Positions 48,000-58,416 of a stretch of 64,000 bases of DNA are shown here, in pieces. Position numbers and translations under genes: made by a program. Every line of letters begins with the position of its first letter. Position 1 is the stretch's first letter. The notes under the pieces were generated by a model, which ran no database searches, was not told the origin of the DNA, and worked only from the letters and a program-made list of their open reading frames with translations. Source of the stretch: Mytilus edulis (taxonomy: Eukaryota; Mollusca; Bivalvia; Mytilida; Mytilidae); NCBI RefSeq assembly GCF_963676685.1, contig NC_092357.1:17845607-17909606 (forward strand). The letters are read 5' to 3'.

Positions 48000-48481
48000 T
48001 CTGCCAACCATTCATAGCAATAGTTGACTCCTCCATTAGTGACAGTGGTAGATATAAAAAAAAAAACAGTAAAATAATAGAAGGACAAAACAAATACATT
48101 TAAAAGAAATTATATAAAAACAAACAAAAAAGCTTAAAATAGAGATTAGGCAGATGTTTTTCTTTTTTGAATCCCTCACAGCTCAGCCTCACAATTTCAG
48201 ACTGAAAGTGAACTTTAGGACAACACATTTTATGAGCACTAACAGATATTGCAACCCAAGATGTGTTTATCATGTTAAACATTTTTAAAGTTAGTATACA
48301 CCAATAGTAATATAAACTTAAGATTAAATTGCATTTCACTCCATAAAATCATTGAGCACTTAAGAGTTATAACATTCTATTGATTTTACTCCTTAAAATT
48401 ATAAAGTACTAAGAGATTTTAAAACTCACGGTGTATTTTTTTTAAATGCGCATTGGGAGTTATTGAAACTCAAATAGATAT

Positions 48482-48850
48482 AGGTAGATGTGGTGTGAGT
48501 GCCAATTAGACAACTCTCCATCCAAATAACAATTTATAAAAGTAAACCATTATAGGTCAATGTAGCCTTCAACACGGAGCCTTGACTCACACCGAACAAC
48601 AAGCTATAAAGGGCCCCAAAATTACTAGTGTTAAACCATTCAAACGGGAAAACCAACGGTCTTATCTATATAAAAAACGAGAAACGAGAAACACGTATAA
48701 ATTACATAAATAAACGACAACTACTGTACATCAGATTCCTTACTTAGGACAGGTGCAAACATTTGCAGCGGGATTAAAGGTTTTAATGGTACCAAACCTT
48801 TTCCCTTTTTCTGAAACAATAGCATAACATCACAACATAAAAAACCATTT
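48482..48850 (-). repeat. Dispersed repeat family A, long subtype, reversed
   Basis: It contains GATGTGGTGTGAGTGCCAAT, ACAACTCTCCATCCAA, CTCACACCGAACAACAAGCT and AAAACCAACGGTC, and ends near ATCACAACATAAAAA. It is nearly identical to 53420-53795. Confidence 0.85.
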
Positions 48851-50192
48851 TTTTGTACATTAAGGGTCACTGCAATTAATAGTATTAATGTAGGCTGGTT
48901 ATTTCATGTCTAGTCCATCCATTTCTTGCTTTGAAACTATTAGTTCACCTAGTACTAAGTTAAACATAATCAATTTGGGGTTGGATACAAATGTTTGTAC
49001 TAATAGTATTAATGCGAGAACTATTCAAGCCAAATTGAAAGTAGTAATGCAAATTTTACCCGACCAATGACCAGATCAGACTTATACCATGACAAACCAA
49101 TCACTGCCTAGAGTGTCTTCTGAGTTACAATGATCTGCAAGGATCTACATATATCGTAAATCATAAACCAAACGAGGTAATGGAACGAATAATACAACAA
49201 CCTGAAAGTGAGACAGAAGTTAATACGAGGCAAACAATAACTACTGAGTCTGATTCACCAGCACATAGTCTGCTTTCATAATAAAAAAATCGTGTTAATG
49301 TGAAACATAATCATACTGATGGAGTCAACAAAATTCCACAAACTACCTTGACACAAGATTTCGCGAGAAGGCCTTTTTTATGCAAAATCGTGCAGAAACA
49401 TTTGCAAATTATGATACGATAATTCAAAACTTCAATATCATTTATGGTGCAGTACTTAAACGCAATAACTGAAGTCCACGGCAGCAAACAGAAGAAATAA
49501 ATATACAACGGGGAATATTAATGACTGTGATTTGAGTTCTTTTGACATTTTTGACGCTAGTTTCTTTCAATAAGAATAGTTTTGAAATGACTCAGGTCCA
49601 ATTTGATAAAAAAAAATCTGGTCATACAAATGTTAAAAAAATATTCTGAATAAAGAGTTTCCCCATACATTATAGTGTTAAATATTGAAAAAGAAGTAGT
49701 TGATCACCAGCTCGAAAAAAACCGGAATAAACACGTACGCGCGAAAAAAAATCTGTCTCAGATAAATAAAAAAAAATAACCCTCCCCCTTTGTTTTAAGT
49801 TAAGTGGTTGCTACTTTATGAAAGCCATTTTTATAATTTGCAGTAGTTTGAATATACTACTAGAGATGTCTCGATTACGCATTAGAAAACATTAGCTGCA
49901 GCAGCGTGCTTACAGCCGAAAAAAGGCTTGCGATATAAGGGATCACTACATTTTTATCTTTTCTGTTTGCTTCAAATGGTATTTCTTCTCCAAGGAGTAT
50001 TTGGTAAAGGAATAGGGTAACTTTTTTTTTATTTTAAGTGTTATTTAATGGATATGAGATACAAGACAAATATGTCATTTACCTCACACTTTTTTAGTCA
50101 TGCTTTTATGCGTGAATCGTTGTTTGAGCAAAGACCAGTGGCGAATATTTCTGTGAACGTCAAGTCGATTCGGGAAGATTTTTTCAAATGAA
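48851..50192. other. Intergenic DNA, nothing recognised
   Basis: Both strands were scanned. There is no domain-bearing ORF, array or palindrome. The stretch at 49020-49260 is less AT-rich, but its frames are interrupted. Confidence 0.4.
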
Positions 50193-50475
50193 TTAGGCAG
50201 CAACTATTTATTTCATTTTTTTTTGGAGGGGGAAAGGGCGTAGGCTTAAGATTTGTTTAGGACAAATTTTGGTGACAAGTCGAAATCAATTTTAGCATTA
50301 TATATAGTGGCATCTGAGGGTGAAACAAAAAAAAACATTTCTGCGCCAAAAACTGGATTTCTTTTTTCTTTCCAAAACAAAATTCATGGCCCACCTCCCC
50401 ACCCCCTGCCTTTATGTTTTATACTCAACTATAATAGGCCCCCTCGAAAATCAATTGGTTGCTGCCTTATGGGTT
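50193..50475. mobile_element. MITE with AGGCAGCAA termini, second copy
   Basis: Left TTAGGCAGCAACTATTTATT and right GAAAATCAATTGGTTGCTGC with CTTA are inverted and match the ends of 47334-47551. The interior differs (TTGGTGACAAGTCGAAATC). The open frame at 50253-50495 is inside it. Confidence 0.72.
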
Positions 50476-51811
50476 CGGCAATGATGCTGATTTGAGTCTT
50501 GATCAGGGGTTAATAAAGAACGTTAATTTTTTTTAAACAAACAAAACCTGTAAAATTTAGACATCAATTTCTGTAAAGAACTTTAATAATAATTATCAAA
50601 AATATCAATTTTACTCAAAAATAGTTTCTTCTTTAAATATATACACGGTAAAACTAATGTCCTAAATGCCTAGTTTTGTGTACACTTACCCTACACAAGG
50701 CCTACATTGAATATCGACTGTTTAGATAAAACATGATTTAAACTACATGTAAACATTGAGTTTTATCAATGGGAACGCATTTGTGTTTAGTTTACGTGTG
50801 AGTTACACTAACACAACACAGAATTTAGGTCAATGTGAACACGGCCTTATATTGTTGTTTTATTTGTCTTTGTTTAGTCTAATTTCCAAAATATCCTTTT
50901 GACATGGCTTTGCACTTAAACATCCCACTATTGTGTTATAGTGTTATGATCATTTTTTTGTTTTCGTGTCTTTCTTATTTGTCTATGTGCTGTTTCGCCT
51001 TGATGGGTCAAACAGTGAGACCGGTATGCTATTTCCGGCGGAGGCGGCGACTTCAACAATTTGTTAGTTTATGATGAACAATTAGTGGTAGGTCAATGCT
51101 ACTTGGTATGTAGTTTTATATGCATTGCCATATCTCATTTCATGGAGAATAATTGGCAGTTATGATATATTGACTTTGTAACTGTTGATTTGTTTTAATG
51201 TATTTAATGTGTGATAAGGTCAATAAATAAAGAACCATTAGTGGTACAACAATGTCAATTAGTATTCAATTTTATAAGCATTGACGTATATCATTTCCAT
51301 GGAAGTAATTTGGCTCCGTCCCTCAGTCATGTTGTATAGACTTTGAAACTTTTCCTCAGTTACATTAGTAACATGCATTTATTTGTGATAAGTTCAGTTT
51401 AAGAGGAACCACAAGAAGAAGGTCAATGTTAATTGGTATACAGTTACAGTATAGGCGTAAGCACATCTCTTTTTATAAAAACAATATTTGGCCACGATCT
51501 TGCAGTCATGGTCTTTTGACGTTGAAACTTTTGTTAAGTTAGGTCGATGCCTCTGCTGGTTGACCGTTAATATCCAAGGATATTACAAGCCCAGTAGCCA
51601 GCACTTTGACATGAAATACTGATTGTTTGCAGTTATTCAAATTTGCTGTTACAAAATGGTATGAATTATTGTAAATCAAGGAATGCATCTCCCTCGTGAA
51701 AATCTCTGATTTCTTCCATGGCTTTGGTTTTACTTTTTATTTCTTTTAATGTTAGAGCTCTTCATCTTTTTAGTAAGCTTTTGGTTTTCTAATACTAGTA
51801 TATTGCCTCGA

Positions 51812-51855
51812 GCATCACTGAAGAGACATTTCTTGTCGAAATTCGCATCTGGTGC
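51812..51855 (+). ncRNA. Hammerhead ribozyme, variant with damaged stem III
   Basis: This is the segmental-copy partner of 27704-27747: GCAUCA, CUGAAGA, GACA-loop-UGUC, GAAA, then AUUCGCAU in place of the self-complementary AUGCGCAU, then C and UGGUGC. Core boxes and stems I and II are intact. One G to U change weakens stem III, so activity is likely reduced. Confidence 0.78.
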
Positions 51856-52069
51856 AGAAAAGTTGGTTCTGTTTATGGTTTTACTATATCAGTTTGTGAA
51901 TAGATCAGTTAAAGATGAACCGGTCATGTTCAATGAATGATATATATTATGCTAATTTATTGGCATTTGCATGTCTCGTTGCCACGGATATTATGTTAAT
52001 GGCCGCAACCCCTCATCATGATTCATTGACTTTAAAACTTTTACATAGTTTACTAGTTAATAAAACTGA

Positions 52070-52545
52070 GAATGGAAATGGGGAATGTGTCGAAGAGACA
52101 ACAACCCGACTTTAAAGCAGACAACAGCCAAAAGCCACCAATGAATCATTAATGCAGCGAGAAACTCCCGCACCCGGAGACGTCCTTCAGCTGGCCCCTA
52201 AACAAATATGTATACTAGTTCAGTGATGATGGACTTCATACTAAACTCTTAATTATACACAAGGAACTAGAATTAAAAATCATACAAGACTAACAAAGGC
52301 CAGAGGCTCCTGACTTGGGACCGGCGCAAAAATGTGGCGGGGTTAGACATGTTTTTTTTTAGATCCCAACCCTCCCCCTATACCTATACTCAATGTAGAA
52401 AAACAAACGCACAACAATACGCATAGTAAAGCTCAGTTTAAGAGACGTCCGAGTCCGATGTCAGAATAGGTTACAAAAGAAACTAAACAAAATGACAATA
52501 TTACATAAATTAAAGGACTTCTAACAGTTACTGACATGTGTTTTT
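52070..52545 (+). repeat. Dispersed repeat family B (partner of 27966)
   Basis: It is the counterpart of 27966-28440 in the segmental duplication and carries the same landmarks. Confidence 0.85.
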
Positions 52546-52904
52546 AGGTTTGTTTAAAGAGAACGTCTTATGAACAGTCGAAGATATTTGGTAAACAGGT
52601 ATAATATCCTTGACACTTTTTATCCAGTGGATATTGTTTGGCTGTGTACCTTTATTCATGGTTCATTAACTATGACTATTTGCTTAAACCATTGTGGTGA
52701 CGTCAACCTATTCATTTACCGTGGATTCTTTTTCTAGAATCAACGCTTCCTAAATCCGTCGCTGAAATGGACTCACCAAATTATATTCAATTGCGTTCTT
52801 TGTGTGTCTAATTTCAGTAAGTTTGAATTGGCCAATTTACTGATTTCTGTTCACTAATGGAATTATTTTAAAAACTTACCTTTAACTTTTGTAATTTTTT
52901 TATG

Positions 52905-53006
52905 CCTGCACTGGGAATCGAACCCGTCCATGCATTCTCTTAAGTGTCACTAACATCAAGATATCGACGAAACCTCGCGGCTACCAATTGGTTACGATTT
53001 AATTGT
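52905..53006 (-). repeat. tRNA-derived SINE-like unit, minus strand
   Basis: Minus-strand reading has TGGTAGCCGCGAGG near the start, resembling a Ser/Leu-type A box, and about 45 bases later GGTTCGATTCC, a perfect B box (T-loop). The arms do not form a complete cloverleaf, so this is a tRNA-like element rather than a functional tRNA gene. Confidence 0.65.
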
Positions 53007-53104
53007 CTAACTTATAGATATAAATGAGTATTTGATATACATCGGCACAACGGACACACATGGATTGTACCTTTATATATACAATAATAGGCAATTGTGG
53101 TGTA

Positions 53105-53200
53105 TGAGTTGGTAGCCGCGAGGTTTCATAGTTATGCTTAATGAGTTAGACCTTGGCGGTTTAGGTGCGAATCCTGGTAAATCACAATGGTGCCTCTATT
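53105..53200 (+). repeat. tRNA-derived SINE-like unit, plus strand
   Basis: TTGGTAGCCGCGAGGTTTCA is the same A-box region as in the minus-strand unit 100 bases away. A diverged B box, GGTGCGAATCC, follows. The two units are head to head. The plus copy carries a 61-residue open frame that is incidental. Confidence 0.62.
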
Positions 53201-53419
53201 TTCTAGTTTTCCTGTTTTGTTTCTTGTTTTTTAAGTTATTGTGGATATTTTGTTTAATAAAAGCGAGTTTCTTCGTTTATATTCGGATCATTGTTAGCCA
53301 TTCCACATGTTTGAAATGAAAATGTTTACATTCTAGGTGTTCATTTTTTTTTATAAATCAATATAGTATGATTTCATCTGTTTATTCGCAAATTCCTATG
53401 CTAGAAAATCGTGATATAT

Positions 53420-53795
53420 AGAAATAGGAAGATGTGGTGTGAGTGCCAATGAGACAACTCTCCATCCAAGTAACAATTTAAAAAGTAAACCATTATAGGT
53501 TAAAGTACGGCCTTCAACACGGAGCTTTGGCTCACACCGAACAACAAGCTATAAAGGGCCCCAAAATTACTAGTGTAAAACCATTCAAACGGGAAAACCA
53601 ACGGTCTAATCTATATAAACAAAACGAGAAACACGTATATATTACATAAACAAACGACAACTACTGTACATCAGATTCCTGACTTAGGACAGGTGCAATC
53701 ATTTGCATCGGGATTAAACGTTTTAATGGATCCAAACCTTCTCCCTTTTTCTGAAACATTAGCATAACATCACAACATAGAAAAACACACGATAA
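53420..53795 (-). repeat. Dispersed repeat family A, long subtype, reversed
   Basis: It is close to 48482-48850 over GATGTGGTGTGAGTGCCAAT, GCTCACACCGAACAACAAGC and GACTTAGGACAGGTGCAA. Confidence 0.85.
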
Positions 53796-54109
53796 AATAT
53801 CAATTTGCAGACTTAACTCAATCAAAAAACGTATGATTACACAATGAACGAATAAATTTGATCTGCGATATCTGAATACAAATGCACAGTTAATTAAATA
53901 TTAGAGACAAACATTCATGACCAACAATTTAAGCTAACAAACAAATTCAAACAAAGCCATGGCAGGACATCACTGAGAAATATTTATTCAATCAAAATTC
54001 ACTTAAGAAAAAAACTGGTTTTAAAAAAATAATTATAATCTTGAAGTTTATACAAATGGAGTAAGAATAAGTGAAAAATTAAAGATATCACAAATGATTA
54101 AAGCTGGTG

Positions 54110-54400
54110 TACAGACAAGATCCATATAAATACAAAATAACAAAAAAGCATTATAAACAGTATCAACAGGTCGAATTAACAAGAAAATACGATTTGAGAG
54201 TACTCGCAGTTACTGACAGCTAGTTAAAAGCCAAAACCAATTAATAATAAAAAAATCATGCATCAGAGACTAAAATCAACTAAAACACATCACAGGGATT
54301 TAGTATTTTAACGTCGTTAATAGTCAAAGAAGACATGACTTGTGCAATGCCAAAAATAAATGTATCGACAGGTAGTAGGATAGTGAAGAGAGACTTCTAT
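54110..54400 (-). repeat. Presumed 3' region of the Penelope-like element
   Basis: It lies immediately 3' of the RT frame ending at 54463 and shares GAGAGTACTCGCAGTTACTG and TTTAGTATTTTAACGTCGTT-type sequence with 270-665. A weaker relative follows the 44-kb RT. Confidence 0.5.
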
Positions 54401-54459
54401 AGAAATAAAAATTAACGTGTCTGTGTCTCTATACATCTCGCCTCAAAAGATAATGAAAT

Positions 54460-55575
54460 TTAGTTATGTTTTAATTTGCTAATGACAAAATCAATATTAG
54501 TGCCAATGTGAACTATATTCAGAGATCTAATTACAATATTGGTACGATAACCCTTACTTATAAGTTTGTTTAAAGGTTCGATGAGTTTACAAGGATCACA
54601 TAGTGATTTCCTCGCTTGAAGTATAATATTACCATAAAATTTAGGATGTGAAATACCATTTTTGATAAGCTTTCTACAGGTATAGCCAAATTTACTAATC
54701 AAATCTTTGTATCTATGAAAGAATTTAGTAAAAGTTTTAAGTAATTTATGGTATCGAAATCCCTGACACAACAATTTACCTGTGATGACTTGATTACGTT
54801 CGTTAAAATCTATGACATCAGAACACACACGGGCAAACCGAACGAGTTGCGATACATAAACACCGTATGATGGAGCCAAAGGCACATCGCCGTCTAAAAA
54901 AGGAAAATTAACAATAGGTAATGAAAAATCGTCTCTTTTGTCATAAATTTTAGTGTGAAGTTTCCCGTTTGAAATTGAAATGTCTAAATCTAAAAAAGGA
55001 CAACTGCTGCTGTTTATGTTAGATTAAGTTAAAGTAAGTTCGTTTGGGTAAATTTCTGAAGTATATTTAGAGAACTCTGGATTATTCAACGAAAATATAT
55101 CATCCAGATAACGGTAGGTATTTTTGAAAGTATCAACCAAATACATGTATAACAATGATGGGTCTTTACTGAGTTTGGTCATAAACTGAGATTCATAGCA
55201 ATATAGAAATAAATCTGCTATTAAAGGGGCACAGTTGGTGCCCATAGGAAAACCTACTACCTGACGATACACTTTATCGCAGAAACGTACATAAATGTTA
55301 TCTAGCATAAAGTTTAAAGATTCAATCATATCCTCACATTTCCAGTAAGTGTATCTAGCATACTTTCCTTTTTCGTTACAGAAAAAGGCCTTAAACGAGT
55401 TACAGCAAATAAAATTACAATGAGATTTTTCGAAAGACCATTTTATCAAATACAAAAACTTTTTCTTTATAAGATTGTGTGGAAGTGTAGTGTACAGAGT
55501 AGAAAAATCATAACTGTCAACAGAATTGTAAGGACCATTGAAAGCATGTATTTTATCTAAAACCTCTAAAGAATA
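54460..55575 (-). pseudogene. Penelope-like reverse transcriptase, near-intact with one stop
   Basis: Minus-strand reading from about 55575: VLDKIHAFNGPYNSV, YDFSTLYTTLPHNLIKK (motif A), a KGKYARYTYWKCED insert, VYRQVVGFPMGTNCAPLIAD (motif B'), TYRYLDDIFSLNNPEFS (motif C, both Asp present). Then a single in-frame TAA at 55024 follows ELTLT, and SNINSSSCPFLDLDISISNG and the FPFLDGDVPLAPSYGVYVSQ thumb region run to the natural stop at 54460. So roughly 370 codons carry one nonsense codon and no frameshift. The N-terminal region is lost and no GIY-YIG endonuclease follows the stop. It is the youngest-looking RT copy here. Confidence 0.88.
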
Positions 55576-56619
55576 AAATTAGACTTCTTGTTAGAAATTT
55601 CAGACACATGCTTTAAATATATTATATATATATATGTTTTTTGTCAAGTTGTTGTCCCCGTATTTGACATATTCCCAATTTTCATTCTCATTCTTATTAG
55701 TAATAAGATAGAATATGTCTCATTTTGTCAAAAAATGTTCAGATGCCTGATAATTGAAAAGGCAGACGTGGTGTGTTCAACATGTATTTGTATTGATTTT
55801 ACCAACTAATTGTAATATATAATTTATTGTAAGGCATCGCCTGCGGGCTCATGGTTTCTTTTTCAAGAATCAACGCTTATCCATTGTATTTATATAACAT
55901 AATTTACATGTTAAAGTATTCCTATTTCAATTTCAACACTTACATGATCAAAATAATAGAAAAGCGAGAAATATCTCTGTGTTAACAGTTTATTCTTCTT
56001 GACATATTTGTTTGTTTTATAATGTTTATAGTGATTAGGATTATAATGCAATGGTTTATCGTTTGTTTATGTCGCCTTGTTATGATGACTGCCAGTTTCA
56101 CAATCGCACATTTTCCCGTAAAATGCTTATGTTCTTACATACTCGTCCAATGACGTCATTTACACCAATTGGCGCCAGGTAGCTCATTCAAGAATAAAAT
56201 TGACGTTGGAGTATGATCGGAACACCACATACAAATCATGGCGTTTCTGATCAGCTGAGGTACACTATCTTCATATGTTACCCAAGGTATGTACTTTAAG
56301 CGTTTAAAGAACGCAATATTATAATTATTGTCGTAATCTTGAGAATCAGTTTCAATAAAGCTTGTTTATAAATAACATTTTATAGCTGACGAGTTGACTC
56401 ATTTACAATCATACCACATCTTCGTTTTTATATATAATAGTATTGAAATTGTCCAAGCTAGCAAAAACTTTTCATACGTTTGTTTGAATATCATGACTGT
56501 TTATGAAGAATTTTTTTTTTAAAAGTAATGCACAAATATTTTCATCTTTTTCAAATTTGTTCAAATTTCGTTGATAAAGACAAAATCTTACATATTATCA
56601 TCATCTTCATAGTTCATAT

Positions 56620-57240
56620 AGTAGTCTTCTTCTTCTTGTATTTGTTCTTGTTCTTGTTGTCGTCGTTCTTCTTCCTCTGCATCGTCTTCTTCCTGCTGTC
56701 GTCGTTGTTCTTCTTCATTGTCTTCTTGTTGTCTTCGTCGTTCTTCTTCGTCTTGTAGTTGTTGTTGTAATTGTCTTTCTTCTTCTTCTATCTGCTGTTG
56801 TCGGTCTTCTTCTTCGTCGTCGTCTTGTTGTTGTTGTCGTCGTCGTTCTTTTTCTTCGTCGTCGTCTTGTTGTTGTTGTCGTCGTCGTTCTTCTTCTTCG
56901 TCGTCTTCTTGTTGTCGTAGTTTTTCGTCTTCTTCTTCTTGTCATCGTTGTTCTTCTTCTTCATCGTCGTCTTCTTGTTGTTGTCGTTGTTCTTCTTCTT
57001 CTTCTTCTTTTTGTCGACGTTCTTCTTCATCGTGTTCCTCTTGTTCATGTCGTCGTTCTTCGTCTTCTTCTTGCTGTCGACGTTCTTCTTCTTCTTCGTA
57101 TTCATCTTGTTCTTGTTGTCTAAGTTCTTCTTCTTCGTCGAATTCCTCCTGTTCTTGTTGTCGTCGTTCTTCGTCTTCTTCGTCTTCTTCTTGTTGTCGA
57201 CGTTGGTGTTCTTCTTCTTCGTGTTGTTGTCGCCTTAGTT
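56620..57240. repeat. Long CTT/GTT/GTC-rich trinucleotide microsatellite
   Basis: About 620 bases of TTC, TTG and TCG triplets occur on the plus strand (pyrimidine-rich with G). In segmental copy 1 the same place (29555-29605) has only a short CAT run and TCTTCTTCTT, so the tract expanded after duplication. The 175-residue Ser/Cys frame and its shadows are translations of this tract. Confidence 0.93.
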
Positions 57241-58416
57241 CTTGATACTGATGTTGTTGTTCTTTTAAATTTGAAGGGAGAAAATTTGTTAGACATTGTC
57301 TATTTGAATATTTTGTACATTTTTTAAATTAATGTATTAATCAGTATGTATACTTTGATGATTTTGACCAATATCCCAATTAAATCGTATTGGCTATAGA
57401 TTGAAATGCTTTTTTCGTATCAAAAGTCACTGCAAAAAAAAGGTTTAAAAACCCGTTTTTTGAACATCTAATACAATCTTGGCTATTTTCTCTTTTTGAT
57501 CAAACTAAGTTTAAATTTGCACCCTTTGGACCATAATGCTGACCAATTCAAAATCCGGGCCAAAAATCAAAAATCTAAATAAATGGTTAAATCCAGCTTA
57601 AAAATTCAAATCAAACGTGGTTTCATTTTTGACCCTTTGGATTTTAATGTAGACCCATTTGAAACGGGACCTGCAACAAACAAAATCTATTACACATGGT
57701 AAGCGGCATTTAGCTTTTGCGCCGATTTGCATTTCATTTGCGCCGATTTTTTTACAGGTGAATTACAGGTGAATGTTATTTGTCATTCATCCTTATTGAC
57801 CTCTCCCGTTAGCCAGTTGTACAAATGATATGAATTATCAACCATAACATGTAGATGAGGTGGAAGAAAGATGTCGAGCAGGATAGGTCAATTTTTAACG
57901 CACTATGTTCACATACTTTCAAATCAAGAAGTAACAATCTAAGATAAAAGCAATATATTTATACTAAAATGGCAAATTAAAAATCTATTTACAACATTTC
58001 CATCTATAAAAACTGTAACATTAAAATCACACATCTGTTAACGTTCTTGCCGAGTGTTGATAGGCAACACAGCTAATCTATTCCTTTAATGTTATTTCGT
58101 CTCTTCTATATTTGTCGTAATTGTCAATAACGAAGTACCTTTTTTTCTTTCTCTGGCTTTTCTTAACTTAAACTTAAGTGAACAACGTTTGTAACCAAAT
58201 TTTACCAATATCTGTACCTTCAGAGAATAGTACATGTACAAGTATTTACTTACCTGTGTTAAACTTTCAATGCAATTAGGAGCTTATATAAAATCGACTA
58301 TTTTAAAAATCGGCGCAAATGTCATACGCCCATGGTAAGATTAAGTATATCAAACCCATACATATAAATTCATTTTATTTTAAAAATACAAAGTTTTAAG
58401 AAACGGACCAAAAATA

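Noticed and set aside
52905-53006. Functional tRNA gene
   Set aside because: A and B boxes are present, but acceptor and anticodon arms do not pair into a cloverleaf.
56718-57245. 175-residue Ser/Cys-rich frame
   Set aside because: It is translation of a trinucleotide microsatellite; several overlapping frames on both strands are equally long.
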